From Catonia carolina (lineage: Eukaryota; Arthropoda; Insecta; Hemiptera; Achilidae), in NCBI GenBank assembly GCA_035578175.1, contig JAQMRL010000003.1, positions 100,800,969 through 100,864,968 on the forward strand: a stretch of 64,000 bases of DNA, written 5' to 3'. The notes under the pieces were generated by a model that was not told the origin of the DNA, did no database searches, and saw only the letters and a program-made list of their open reading frames with translations. This document shows, one piece after another, positions 11,930 to 23,952 of the stretch (positions within the stretch are counted from its first letter, which is position 1; the number at the start of each line of letters is the position of its first letter). The translations under genes were made by a program, and so were the position numbers.

Positions 11930-12165
11930 ACATATTTGCTTTTATTTATTAATAATTAAAATATTACTATTAAAATCTTTTGTAGACTCATTTTTATTCT
12001 TTCTCCTAACGATTGGAGTAATAAAAGTAAGATTACACCCTTATAATAAGATTAATGTTGACAGTACATTTTCCAATGTTAATTTCCCTGTTTGTCAGAT
12101 TTGTTGAAAAGCACGGTATATTGAAAAATGTTATCTTTTTATTTTTTTAACATATTTTTATTTTA

Positions 12166-12340
12166 TTTATTTTTAATCATTTATTTAACGTCGCATCAAC
12201 TACAACGGTCTTTAGCGACGACGTTGGGGTGTAACTATTTTACAATGGAGGATGAAATGAATTTTTGTAACGTATGAAAATATGCCGTGCCTGAGTGGGA
12301 TTCGAACCCAGGACCGCCTGATGAGAGGCGAGCACGTTAG
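12166..12340 (-). mobile_element. SINE1 (tRNA-derived), tail type 1
   Basis: The minus-strand reading holds an intact B box (GGTTCGAATCC) at about 12299-12309 and the tail gcgacgttaaataaa. The head stops at 'cgtgctcgcctctcatcagg', so the A box is missing (5' truncation). Confidence 0.85.
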
Positions 12341-12904
12341 TTTTTTCTTATTTTCTAATGAAATCATTACTTAAAATTAATTATTATAAGGTCATCATTT
12401 GTTTACATCGTTATTTTTTCAATACATAAAAACGGATAATATTTTCCAGATAACATTAATTCTCTTCCTCAATTCAATCAGTTTTCCTGTAGTTGAGTTT
12501 TGGTAAATCTTTTTGCAAGGCAGACTTTTTATTCAGTTTTCATGACAAATATGTTGTACATAACATGTATCGAGTGTTTTTGTTGTCCTGTTTTACATAG
12601 TAAAGTGAATAGTACTGCAAAACTAAAACCGGGGGACGAAGTATTAACTTTCTATAAATTATTTATTTCATTATTCACAATGTAAAACAAATTTGTAAAA
12701 CATAAACAGTAGAACTAAGGTGTCAGCTAAGTGTGGTTCAAAAAAGTGGTAAATTTGATGTCATCGGTTATATTCTCGTATTCTTCGAATGCCTTGAGAC
12801 GTGAAGGGGTAGAGAATGAAACTAAGGTGAAACAAACTACCGAGTACCGAGTTATACTATTTTTCTTTATCTGAGGCGGTGAGGAAAACTCATGTTCACT
12901 CCCT
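12341..12904. other. Unassigned AT-rich DNA
   Basis: Short frames only. The frame at 12727-12969 runs into antisense LINE 3' UTR and is not a gene. Confidence 0.45.
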
Positions 12905-13740
12905 CGCGATAGGGGAAGTAGTGTTGGACTCAATTGAGGCATCGTCGTCCAGCTCCAAGGAGGCCGCAACCGCTAACCAACCAAAAACCCGCCGCCTGGC
13001 CAATTGATCCGACATTAGCAAAAAACCCTCCACCTCCCTCGGAACCGTTTATATAATACTACAAGGGAAATGTCGCGTAAAAAATTACATACTGTCAACG
13101 GGGCGTAGAAGGGAACCGTAGCCTAATCCCCTCTTGCTGTCACTGACCAACACTCAACTCTCTCTTTTTCATTCATCTCTTTCATCACCAACTCAGGAAA
13201 TAAGTGTGCCTACTTTCTGAGATCGGGACAGGATTGATTTACTGTGGAAGAGGGCGATCCCGCTGATCTCCAGATGTCTCCTCCCTCCGCAGTCTCCCGA
13301 TCACCCTTTCCGCAAACTGAGCAACCAACTTCCAGCTCCCCTCATCTCGCAGCATCGGTGCCCCTACTCTCTCTGGGATCCACTGTGCAACGCCTATCTG
13401 CTCCGATGTCTCCATTAATTCGATTTTACCAAATAATAGGGACAGCTTTCAAAAATATGCGCAGTGGACGCCTCCTCTTCACTGCCGCACAGTCGACATT
13501 TCGGCACTTCATTAAGTTTGAACCTCGTCAAATATGCCCCGAAGCAACCATGCTATGTTAACAACTACGTTAGTTCGTGGGTGGTATCACCAATGTCCTC
13601 CTTATCCATTCCTCGACCCTAGCTTCGCTTCATCTCCTTTGCCACGTGCTTAGTAATCGATTCCAACATTTGTCTTTATTAGCACCAGCTCGCTGCTCTT
13701 CCCTCCCGCACGCCACGAGATCCCATGTAATTATACTGTA
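12905..13740 (-). pseudogene. R1/I-type LINE, ORF2 C-terminus and 3' UTR
   Basis: On the minus strand the order is HGCFGAYL, RFKLNEVPKCRLCGSEE followed by H-I-F-E-S-C (a C-x2-C...H-x4-C zinc motif at about 13440-13530), then LRDEGSWKLVAQFAERVIG (about 13290-13350) and a stop. This is the C-terminal zinc-knuckle tail typical of R1-, LOA- and I-type ORF2 proteins, which act in target-primed reverse transcription. Stops lie within HGCFG's neighbourhood and between the zinc motif and the final block, so it is dead. 12905-13250 is its 3' UTR. A related copy lies on the plus strand at 32570-33090. Confidence 0.8.
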
Positions 13741-14610
13741 TTATTGTTTGAAAAAGTACCTCAGAATTCTCTAATAGAAACAACTTAACACATTAAATTA
13801 AAACGTTATTAACTCAAAGAAAATTCTTCCTTAAATGTGTAAATTTTAATGAGATTTATTAATTCAAATCATTTCAAATTTTCTTTGTTTTAAAATCAAA
13901 TAGCAAAAGAGAATACAGGAAATTAATTAATAAGGATGGAGGATCAATCGTAGAAACAAGTTGTTCATATGATGGTGGAAGTCAACTCTTTTATGTTGTA
14001 TTATATTATGCCAACTGACACGTCAAATCCATAGAAATCATTAATTTCTCCAGCCTTTATTAACGGTTGTAACTGGGTGCTTTTGTACTCGCTGACACCG
14101 TTATCTTGCTTGTTACGATTAACCTCCTACTGCATTTAACAAGTGTAATAATTATAAATTCCGTTTTGTTGTTAATTTTTTTAACGAATTTAATTAAACC
14201 TACGTTGTATTGATGTTGTATTGTCTACTTAGATCTAAATGACCTCGTTAGAAGAATCAAATAAATAAATTATGTATTACTATTGTGAAATTTTACATCA
14301 ATTTTCTAGTTCAGTTTTATTTAATCTAAATATTCCTTTTATCTATTACTAATAGTTTCCACTGTTTTAATTCCTTGATCGTTCAAAAATTCTGAAGCAT
14401 AAAATTGTTTTAAAGGTTCAAAAATTCTTCAAGGTTCTTTGGAAACATATTCTAAATATAGATAAATTATCATCACTTCATAGAATATGATATCACAAAA
14501 TATAATTTTCTGTTTTTTATGCGGGTAAAACTATTCCTTTACATCTGCACTCTACATTATCGGAAAGAAACTTCTAAATATCTTTTCTTTCACAATGTCT
14601 TGATTGTTGT
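13741..14610. other. Unassigned AT-rich DNA
   Basis: No gene, LINE or SINE signature recognised before the family-B copy. Confidence 0.45.
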
Positions 14611-14912
14611 TACAAAAAATATTTCTGTTTCTTATCACATGGTCAACCAATTATATGACTGAAAAATTTAAGAACCGAAGAGGTAGAGGTGTAAAAGACA
14701 CTAGTCAGAGTTAACTCTTCTAAAAGTAATGAATTTTATTACACAACCAGACCCTGTGGTAAATGAAGTGAAGTATCATTTGCAGGGTGAAGAGAAGATG
14801 CTTTTCAGACAGCCTGGCTTGCTGATAAGCGTATTTTACCACTCAGTGAGGAAGGCAAAGGTAACACACCTTAATATTTATTTTATTTAGCCTGTAGAGG
14901 TTTAAACCAGCC
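14611..14912 (+). mobile_element. Family B repeat interrupted by foldback element 2
   Basis: Matches the other B copies from 'tacaaaaaatatttctgttt' to 'gaggtttaaaccagcc'. The missing 3' end 'tttcggctgatgttctaaac' resumes at 17431 directly after the foldback element, with no base lost or gained at the junction as I align it. Confidence 0.9.
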
Positions 14913-15163
14913 TATAGTCCGATTCTGAAAAGAAAACACCTGTCTTGAAAGAGCAATATCTTTTCAACTGTTGTATGTAAAAACAATTACGATACATTAA
15001 ATTAAAGCTTGGTTTATTGTTGGTTACAGGATATACAGAGTGATTCAATAAGATGTAAACAATTTCAATAAGCTGTATTTCCTTAACTACTTGTTATATT
15101 TTAATTCTGTAAATTACATTTTGAAAGAGAAAGTTTTAAATTTTAATTTACATACATGAAAGT

Positions 15164-15575
15164 TTATAGATGTTCAATGTGTCCTCCTCTGGCTGCACGT
15201 ACAACATCTAGACGGTAACTGAACTCATCCCAAACTCTCTTACGCATGTCTTGGGTCACTGAGTTGACTGCAGCTGTGATACGATTCCTTAGTTTATTCA
15301 AATTGGTGGGAAGAGGTGGTATGTAAACTGCACTTTTCACGAACCCCCACAAGTAAAAGTCACAGGGTGTGAGATCTGGGGACCTCGGTGGCCAAACCTG
15401 AAGTGCAGAGTCGTCATTCGCCCTGCGACCTATCCATCGTTGACGTATGGATTCATTTAGGAAACGCCGAACATTGCGATGCCAATGGGGTGGAGCTCCG
15501 TCCTGCTGGAAAATGTAATCTCCTGAATCTTCATTCATTTGAGGAACGAGCCAGTTTTGTAGCATTCTAAGTTTA
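15164..15575 (-). pseudogene. Mariner-type transposase, C-terminal half
   Basis: The minus-strand frame shows IFQQDGAPPHW (second catalytic Asp), RRFLNESIRQRWIGR, WPPRSPDLTPCDFYLWGFVK (third catalytic Asp in CDF) and a final HIEHL before a TAA at about 15164. This is the DDE/D catalytic half of the Tc1/mariner superfamily, of the group with a long spacing between the last two acids; I count 46 residues here. The open frame extends to 15646, but the first residues derive from the inverted second half and are not transposase. The N-terminal DNA-binding domains and first Asp are absent. Confidence 0.88.
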
Positions 15576-15579
15576 ATGC

Positions 15580-15890
15580 AATGTTCGGCGTTTCCTAAAT
15601 GAATCCATACGTCAACGATGGATAGGTCGCATGGCGAATGAGACACTGCACTTCAGTTTTGGCCACCGAGGTCTCCAGATCTCACATTCTGTGACTTTTT
15701 CTTGTGGGGGTTCGTGAAAAGTGCAGTTTACATACCACCTCTTCCCACCAATTTGAATGAACTAAGGAATCGTATCACAGCTGCAGTCAACTCAGTGACC
15801 CAAGACATGCGTAAGAGAGTTTGGGATGAGTTCAGTTACCGTCTAGATGTTGTACGTGCAGCCGGAGGAGGACACATTGAACATCTATAA
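15580..15890 (+). pseudogene. Inverted second copy of the transposase C-terminus
   Basis: Plus strand reads RRFLNESIRQRWIGR, then after frameshifts around 15640-15700 GFVKSAVYIPPLPTNLNELR and the end GGGHIEHL with a TAA at about 15888. It is the mirror of 15164-15575, with small differences (an A-to-G series), and is non-functional. Confidence 0.85.
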
Positions 15891-17452
15891 ACTTTCATGT
15901 ATGTAAATTAAAATTTAAAACTTTCTCTTTCAAAATGTAATTTACAGAATTAAAATATAACATGTAGTTCAGGAAATACAGCTTATTGAAATTGTTTCCA
16001 TCTTATTGAATCACTCTGTATATTTATATTTTTAGAAATCAGTAATGTATTAAATACAACGAATTACGCATAAAAAGTACCCTGTTTTTAACCACTTTTC
16101 CAGTATACCCAACTTCAAGGTACTGTTACTTTGTTTACGGGTACTTTAAAATGTATATAGCTACTAAGTATTATAAAATAAAGGTTTCTTCGTGTAATGC
16201 ATATTTTTGTTTCATTTTTGGGCGACTGGTTTTAAAATGTCGACCGCTTTGAAAAACATTGTTATTTCGGCTACCAGTAATGATACGGAAATAATTTTTG
16301 TACTGACGGTTACATATTATCAACAGTATTCAAAAACGTGACATAATTTTTTCATTATTAATGTTTTTTATGCGTGGATGAAGTTGTTAATATTTGCGCT
16401 ATGTAGTGAAAAAATGAACGGTCCAGTCTGACTGCGATGTTCGCCTCGTGTTGCAGTACAGTCAATTCCTTAACAATGCCTTCACGTACATCGTTTTTAC
16501 TTATTTATTTTACTTTAAGGTCGCTACAACAGTTCGGTCATTAGCGACCACGGTGGGATGTGAACAGTGAGTTTTTACCTTGTGAAAATGTCCCATACCA
16601 GGAATTAGCTACTAACCACACTTTGATTAAGGTAAGAAAATTATTTTATTTGGAAAACTCTCTTAAATGCAAAGCAGTAATTTCATCATATCGAAAATCT
16701 TATAGTTGCATTATTATTTAACTGTTCCCCTGTAAAAAATTCTTGCCATTGGTGCGACGGACATAATTTTTTTTAAATTATAAAATAATAATATATATAA
16801 AAATAATAATATTGAAGTACGTATGAGTCCGTGAACGCCGAACGTATGCAATTCTCTATCGGACCGTACTTTTCCCATTCGTATTACTTCTCCTAGCAGC
16901 ATTGTACGTCCTCATGAAACTAAAGACTTCTTAATATTAACAACTTCATCCCCGCGTAAAACACAAAAATAATGAAAAAATTATATCACGTTTTCGAATA
17001 TTGTTGTTAATATGTAACCGTCAGTACAAAAATTATTTCCGTATCATTATTGGTAGCCGAAATAACAATTTTTTTTAAAACGGTCGCCATTTTAAAACCA
17101 GTCGTCCAAAAATGAAATAAAAATATGCATTACATGAAGAAATCTTTATTTTATAATACTTAGTAGCTATATACATTTTAAAGTACCTGCAAACAAAGTA
17201 ATAATACCTTGAAGTTGGGTATACTGGAAAAGTGGTTAAAAACAGGGTACTTTTTATGCGTAATTCGTTGTATTTAATACATTATTGATTTCTGAAAATA
17301 TAAATATATATCCTGTAACCAACAATAAATCAAGCTTTAATTTTTTGTATCGTAATTGTTTTTACATACAACAGTTGAAAAGATATTGCTCTTTCATGAC
17401 AGGTGTTTTCTTTCGTGAATCGGACTATAGTTTCGGCTGATGTTCTAAACAA

Positions 17453-18587
17453 CACATACATTGGACAAACGATTTCAAGAAAATGGGTACCAACTGGATG
17501 GAGGGGGCTTAAAATAGAAAATATTTACAAATAAAAGTAGCACGTTATAAAGTTTTATTCCACTATCCTCATAGGATTACTATTGGCACCTTAACGCCCT
17601 TGAGCGACGCCTGTAGTTCCCTACTGTACTGGAGGAAAAGTCTATCAATTTGTACTTGTGTGTGGATGACCCGTGAGGAAGGCCGTTGTTCCTTTTATGG
17701 TGTTTCGTAACAACAATGATTTAATTAATGGAGTGAATTTTTTGTTAACTCATTTAACGTTTAATTCTTCGACAGATTCTGTTAATGCCAAATACAAGCT
17801 TAATGACGTACGTAATATGGAAAGAGCTTGAGAGAAATGTATTTATGATAATTATAAAAGTAATAAAGCTATTAAACGTAAGTGAGTGGACAAAATTTCT
17901 TTTTAAATGCAGTTAGATCAATGTGATGAAAAAGATACATTCTATGTATATTTTTTACAATTGTATCGTTTTATGTTTTTTAAAAAGTTTAAAATTAAGG
18001 TCACTTAACATTAGGCTATAAAAATAATCACAGATTTTAAAAATAATCTTAGATTTGAAATTTTAATTGCTATTTTTTAAATGAGTACATATATTTTGCT
18101 ATCTAATATTTTCCGCTACTCGCGATCGGGTTTTAGAAATCGAGATATGGAGCTTTTGTAATGCTTAAAAACAGTTTAATTTTTGTTAAAATTTATTGGC
18201 CTGTAAATTGTAAAAATGTATAATATTCAGGATAGAATGTTTACTTGAGTTGTTAATTAATTAGTTGAAGCAGTGAAGTGAATATTTGACATTTATTTTA
18301 CCTAAGATATAGATACTACATCAGTACTACAATTTTCCGTTTTTATGTTAAGACTTTCAAACTTTTTACCAAACATCCCTTACTTTTTCTCAACTTTAAT
18401 TACACAATTCCTGATTGTCATCCTTAGAAATTTACCCATTATACCCACAAATTATAGCATTAATGTAATAACAGACAAATTTATAAGCAGAGATATCATT
18501 TAGTTTTTAAAAATATATGTTTACATTGGGAACGTTTATTTTTATTTTTTGAATTTTTAATGTTTGTACGTTGCAATATTTTCAAAT
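17453..18587. other. Unassigned AT-rich DNA
   Basis: Nothing coding recognised. 17580-17700 is slightly GC-richer but has no frame longer than a few dozen codons. Confidence 0.45.
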
Positions 18588-18772
18588 TTAGAACAATAAT
18601 CCTCATAATCCAATGAGTTGAAAAGGATATGACTTGTAAATGAGGTGTTCGTCTTGTACAGTCTCAGGTCGAGTGTTCCTGAAAGAGTATGGTTAATTGA
18701 TATCCAACCATGAAAGAACATCGGCTGTCACTGTCCAGTATTCAAATCCATGTAAAAGTAACTTTATATTAA
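18588..18772 (-). mobile_element. SINE2 family, 3' part
   Basis: Shares 'tgagttgaaaaggatatga', 'gtcttgtacagtctcagg' and 'gagtatggttaattgat' blocks with the copy at 53755-54063. The tRNA-like head is missing. Confidence 0.65.
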
Positions 18773-19147
18773 AAAAAACTTATGTTCGGACATACATTTT
18801 TCTATAATTTACTTTTAATATTTATATACTTGAGAAAGCTTGGTATTTGATTCGTGTGACATATATTAAGAATCCAAAGAAATTAATTTTTACCGTCACT
18901 TGGTTTGTATTACACATAATCTACCAAGGTAGTGAAAGGTTATAGATAAAAAAAATGAGCGACGATAAATGTGACACCTAACTGGAAATCGATACAGATA
19001 TTGAAGCCAATTTTGCTGGCCGTTAGACAAACGGGCCAGAGCAATTTGTAATACTTGAATACCTATATTTTTGGAAATGTTTAGAAATATTTATCCAAAG
19101 TTAAAGAGCGTTGTGCCATGATCATAATTAAGGGTTTTGGGTTTTGT
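18773..19147. other. Unassigned AT-rich DNA
   Basis: No gene or repeat recognised. Confidence 0.4.
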
Positions 19148-19556
19148 TGCCCATAACAGACAGATGAAGTTTCAAATTACGAGTATTTACGATCAATCTG
19201 TTCGTTATAGGGCTAAAATAAATAGTTCTGTTTCTTATCACATGGTCACCCAATTAACTGGACATGACTGAATCATTTAAGAACAGAAGAGGTAGAGGTG
19301 TAAAAGGCACTAATCAGAGTTGTCTTCTCTGAAAGTAAAGAATTTCATTATACAGCCAGACCCTGTGGTGAATGAAGTGAAAGTGTCATTTGCAGGGTGG
19401 AAAGTACACGCTTTTCAGAGGGCCTGACAAGGTGATAAGCGTACTTTTCCACTCAGTATGGAAGGCAAAGGTAAACCACCTCACTCCTCGTTTTACTTAG
19501 TAAAACCTCTACAGGTTCTAACCAGTCTTTCGGCTGATGACCTAAACAACAACAAC
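19148..19556 (+). mobile_element. Family B repeat, near full length
   Basis: From the 'tgcccataacagacagatga' head to 'gatgacctaaacaacaacaac'. The head has an unusual substitution of the 'gagtgttaaatt' block, but body and tail are standard. Confidence 0.88.
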
Positions 19557-20771
19557 GGGTTTTGGAAGGGATTTTAAGGGTTTTCGATTTTTTAATCATT
19601 CTTAAGTAGAGCAACTAAATAAAAGTTCCACGTACGTTCTGAAATGTTACTATCATGAGCGTTCTTGAACATCGAAAATCTTTATCTTAAAATATGAAGA
19701 TCTTCAACCTTATCGTTTTTTTCGTTTTATTGGAGAAGACGATTCTAGACTAGGAGGTCACTATACAATCTCCTAAGCTAAGCGTTTCAATCAAGAGAGC
19801 TTTATAGCATTAAATAATGTACTTTTAATGAAAACTTTGAAAACCTTCTAAAGTACGATGCTTTGATGGCTGTCTTTTGTGAGACTTGTACAGGTACACA
19901 AGGCACATATTTTGCAAGTTTTGAGAAGCTTCTAGCCATGTTGAAACCTATCAGCCGTCTGATAAAAAGAATTCATTCAATTGTTAAGTTATACCGAACA
20001 GGCAAGTAATTTTATATTGTGACCAACGGGCGGCAAAAATTATGAACAACTACTAAGTTTTTTTGTTTTTATAACATCATAGCCTTCTCACACCGAACGT
20101 TCTGTTAAAATTCAGGTCTTTCAAATTGAATTTTTAATTAAGTGCAAACTTTCAGATTTTATAATAAGTACTTTTTGTGCTACTAAATATTGTTCATGGT
20201 TGATAACCATTTAATTTTATCTCTACTTATTAGTGTAGTAGACATGAGTTTCAATAATACTCAGTTGTGTTTGTTCGTGTGCAGTGCCAACTGGTTTCCA
20301 CACAAAGTTGCTCGGCCAACTGGTGTAAAATAATAATTAAAAGAAATCTAATACCAGCTGACTGACAACTGGCCCGAAGGCCAAAATAAAATGTTAAAAA
20401 AAAGTCATAGTATTCTGAAAATTTACTTAAGTGAATTAATTATGTCTCTTAAGAATTTTTTTAAATAATTTTCAAACGACTCAAAAGAACATTCCTTCTC
20501 CAAAAATGTTAGAATTATTAACATAGTCCAGATATTACTGAACAACATCCCATAAATTTTCTACTAATATTTTGCTGATACCTCACGACTTATATTTTCT
20601 TTTTAAGTAAGAAAGTTTACTTAAAGTAGCTTAGGAAGTTATATCGTAGGTCAACTTCTTGAGCTGATTTTATAAAGTTTTATTCACAACTTCGGTGCGA
20701 TAAAAGATAAATAAAAACGCAATTCTTTCTTTAACACAAGAGCATTAAAGGTAACATTCAGTAGTTTTTTA

Positions 20772-20830
20772 TTTTCTCTTGCTTATATGAATATATAGGA
20801 AGGAAACTATTGTATTCATGTATGTCAAAC
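20772..20830 (-). repeat. Family A terminal hairpin fragment
   Basis: 'tttctcttgcttatatgaat' followed by 'atataggaaggaaact' is the reverse complement of the family-A 3' end. Confidence 0.75.
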
Positions 20831-22242
20831 CTATATATATTTAATAAAAATTAAAAAAAACCATTTCATTTAAAATAAAATAATTAATAAATATTATTTA
20901 ATTTAGTACGAGCCCTAAGTAAATATTGGAAGAACTTTTATTATTTGTTTAACATTTAATTTATAAACCTTATTACTTATAGAAAATGAACCGAATTCAG
21001 TATCAATTAAATAATCAAATAATTTAAAGGTTTTTATAAAAATAGAATGTAAAGATTCAAAATTAATGAGGTGTAGCTCAAGATACCCTTTAAAAGTATA
21101 TCAAATATATAACTAAGTTTGTTAATTCATAGTTAATGTAGTTTAAAATAGACAATATTTACTTGAAATGACTAATTAATGATTCCAAATAGAACCAACT
21201 TACAGGATCGGATCATCCTTTTGAAAATAAATGCTACAAAAATGCTTACAACTGTTTCTTACAGTTACGTATTGTATTACAGTACTGTCTTTAGTGAAAG
21301 TCGCCTGAAATACTGCCTGCCTAATCTTACAATTTTGTTCGATTCAAAGACACTACTGATAGTACTCTTGTTTACACTTCGCGTTATTTATTTATTTATT
21401 TATTATAACACAACTCTATTGTTATTTAGCCCAATAAATACTTTTCCGATATCCAGAGGAAAAAGTTGATGTCTTCCAAACCCCTTTTTAGAATTCTTTT
21501 TTATTTTCACTTTAACAATGTTAGTTATATTAAACTGAAATTGATCAAAACTGGTTTATCTTTAAAAATTCTGTAGATCGTTAATATTTTTTTAACTCCT
21601 GTTTTATAAATTATGTATTATAGAGGTTTATAAATTTTCGTTAACATTACAAGTTAATACCATGTAGTCTGTAACCGTGAGTTTATGAGCATAATCAAAA
21701 GAAGAAAGACCTATGGCCATTTATACAGAGTTATTCTGCTAGGCAAAGTTTAGAGTAGGTACGGATCTGGACGAAGGAATTGGTCATGGTTGAAGAGTAT
21801 TATTATATTATATAAACAATAGTACAACTACATTCTTTTGTGGGTTGTTCATAATAAAGAGCAATTTACCAAAGTTGTTGCTAATATTCATTGATGGAGT
21901 AAGCACTCTGAGAAGTCTACATGTAATTTTTATGGCCTTCTCATCGACCGTCATCCTATTCTACCACAAAGCTCTACTTTGTGAAGCGAATCTAGCTTTC
22001 TGATGCAAGTGCAGGATGACAGTATTAGAACCTCAATGTACTGCATTTAACCTAATAGAGAAAGTTAGGTCATTCCTAACTTTTTTGATATTTGTACCCT
22101 CACTACACATATATATCAATCCTAAGGATTGTTAAAAACACTTAAGAAATATTAAAGTAACCCAATTACCTAGTACAATAGTTTCAATTTAATGAGACAG
22201 TATTGTTTAAATAGGGAACGTATGAAGTGGTTAAAAAGGGAC

Positions 22243-22246
22243 ATTT

Positions 22247-22284
<38 letters not shown>
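22243..22284. repeat. (ATT)n microsatellite
   Basis: About 13 uninterrupted trinucleotide units. Confidence 0.95.
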
Positions 22285-22285
<1 letters not shown>

Positions 22286-23952
22286 CCACATTCGTTACCG
22301 CTAGAGGGAATTTTTTTCATAATTTTGTAAATTACCATATCAGCTATTACATCATATGATATTCATATGGTTGAAGTTTTAAATTTATAACCAAATAAAT
22401 TGATTTTTATTTTTACCGTGTATTACAAGAATTTGTAGTTACTATTGTAAAATATAGTTGAAATCGTTCTGAAAACTTTATTATTGAAAAATTTTAAATA
22501 TTAATAATAATATTAATACGAGTTATTATGATTATTAATATACTTTATATGACCGAAAAATTACCAATACAACTTGAATGTTAAATAATAAACAATTTAA
22601 ACTTGTAATAACAATGAAAAAAAAATTGTAGTGGGAAATTTTAAATTTCAAACGGGGCTCTTTTTTATAATAAATTAAAATATCCCTCAGGGAAAAAGTT
22701 ACTATCTGCATATTTGAAATTACTGTACCTAACTCGTAAACCTTAAGGACCTTAATTTAAAATACTTAGTTTACGACTAACAGTATAACCATTTCCAAAA
22801 CTTTTGGAAATTTGGTTAAATCAAATTACGACAATTTAATAATAAAAGAATAGTCTACTTTCATTAACAATAATTTACTTTATCGAAATCTTCTTTTACA
22901 TACATTTGATTAAACTCAGACGATGAAAAAGATACTGATATACTTATAAAAATATTTTCTTAATAAAACCAATAATGATATAAATAAAGAAATATTGATA
23001 ACAAATAAAATTCGTAATTGGTATAGATAAAATTTTACAAATTAATTTAAAATTAATATAAACACTAGTGTATATTTTTTAAATCTTAAAGGCCTGTAAA
23101 AAGAAATAATTAAACCTGTTTATTATTTTTTACCAAATAAAAAGAAATACCAGAACGAAATAAAACAAATTTTATTATTAAACGACTAAAAATGAAATTC
23201 AATTGTTCGTGAAAAAATACAAAACGGAAAACAATATTGGAGAGAAAATGGGGTGACGAGTCATTAAATAGTCATTCGTTTTAGCTGACAATTAATGACA
23301 TGCTTTAATCGCCTACTCTTTCAAAACAAAATAAAAAAGAAGAATTGGTTAAAAAAGAAAGAAAATAAATACAATTTAGAAGGAGGGGTTGGGAGCGTGA
23401 AATATTTATATGAGAGAACCTATAACATAATCCAGCTCATGTATTTTTAAATTGTTATTTTCTTACTACGAATGCGTAATTCTTTATGACGGGTTAAATT
23501 AACACATTTAAAATAGAGAACGAAAATATATTTGAATAAATAAAAACGATACATTCAGCTTAATAAAATGTTATTGTCATATCATTCTCTCACCCATATG
23601 CGTACAATAGCACTTAAAAATAAATTATCTTTTTGTAAAAGAAATCGATTTTTAAATTTATTTGTTATTAATTTTGAGGCACTATTATGTAAAGTGTTGT
23701 GTAATTATCTGTAAGAAATAATACGTAATTATAAGTTATTGAGAGAATTTGTAAATGTTAGTTTAATAAAAGGTTGAAATTAATAGTGTATCAAAGTATT
23801 GTAATAGATATTTATAAAAATTAAATCGTTCTTATTAACGAAATATAAATTAGATTTGTATTGGTATGGTATGTACCAAATTATATTTATTGGTGGCAAT
23901 TTATAAAATTGTCTTCCATCATTATGTCCGTCTGTCCGTCACAACCAGATGT

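Larger units (their letters stand above)
10263..12120. mobile_element. Foldback element 1 with two nested insertions
   Basis: The left arm (10263 to about 10632) reappears reverse-complemented in the right arm (about 10845-12120): ataccgtgctt/gcacggtat at the ends, then gggaaattaacattgga, ctgtcaacattaatc, gggtgtaatcttac, ttttattactcca, aaaagattttaatagtaat and cggtacttacataagaaa. The arms also hold a tRNA-like B-box motif (gagttcaaatcc, about 10610). The right arm is longer because it carries the insertions 10981-11781 and 11812-11929. No transposase is present, so it is a non-autonomous long-inverted-repeat element. Confidence 0.85.
15036..16018. mobile_element. Palindromic mariner relative (two transposase 3' halves head to head)
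   Basis: Terminal inverted repeats start CAGAGTGATTCAATAAGATG (15036) and end with the complement at 16018, flanked by TA (15034-15035 and 16019-16020). The opposite foldback arm keeps the empty site ggatatatatttata, which proves a TA-duplicating insertion. From both ends the sequence reads inward through the same 3' UTR and the same transposase C-terminus, meeting near 15575. So the element consists of two inverted 3' halves and has lost the transposase N-terminus. Confidence 0.93.
14913..17430. mobile_element. Foldback element 2, ~500-bp inverted arms, with nested mariner
   Basis: The left arm is 14913-15033 plus 16021 to about 16394; the right arm is about 16932-17430. Ends are tatagtccgatt and its complement. 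Shared blocks, inverted, include tgttgtatgtaaaaacaatt, ggttacaggatata, acttttccagtatacccaac, tatatagctactaagtatt and cggctaccagtaatgatac. The spacer 16395-16931 holds no open frame, only a fragment of SINE1 tail. The element sits inside a family-B copy and the left arm is itself interrupted by a mariner relative. Confidence 0.93.
19557..23952. other. 4.4 kb without recognisable gene
   Basis: Very AT-rich. It holds a minus-strand terminal fragment of family A at 20772-20830, an (ATT)n run at 22243-22284 and an unrecognised 96-codon frame at 21179-21469 that looks like chance. No LINE motifs or splice-bounded coding signal seen. Confidence 0.5.

Noticed and set aside
13244..13561. 105-codon plus-strand frame with a similar frame in the copy at 32523-32747
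   Set aside because: At first the shared frame suggested a conserved protein, but the opposite strand holds LINE ORF2 landmarks (zinc knuckle, LRDEGSWKLV block). The frame is an antisense shadow shared through homology.
15388..15890. Plus-strand frames of 60-62 codons in the palindromic mariner
   Set aside because: They are antisense or fragmentary transposase, not separate genes.
21179..21469. 96-codon frame as a possible membrane protein
   Set aside because: Hydrophobicity follows from AT-rich codons (Leu, Ile, Phe, Tyr); no recognisable motif or gene context.
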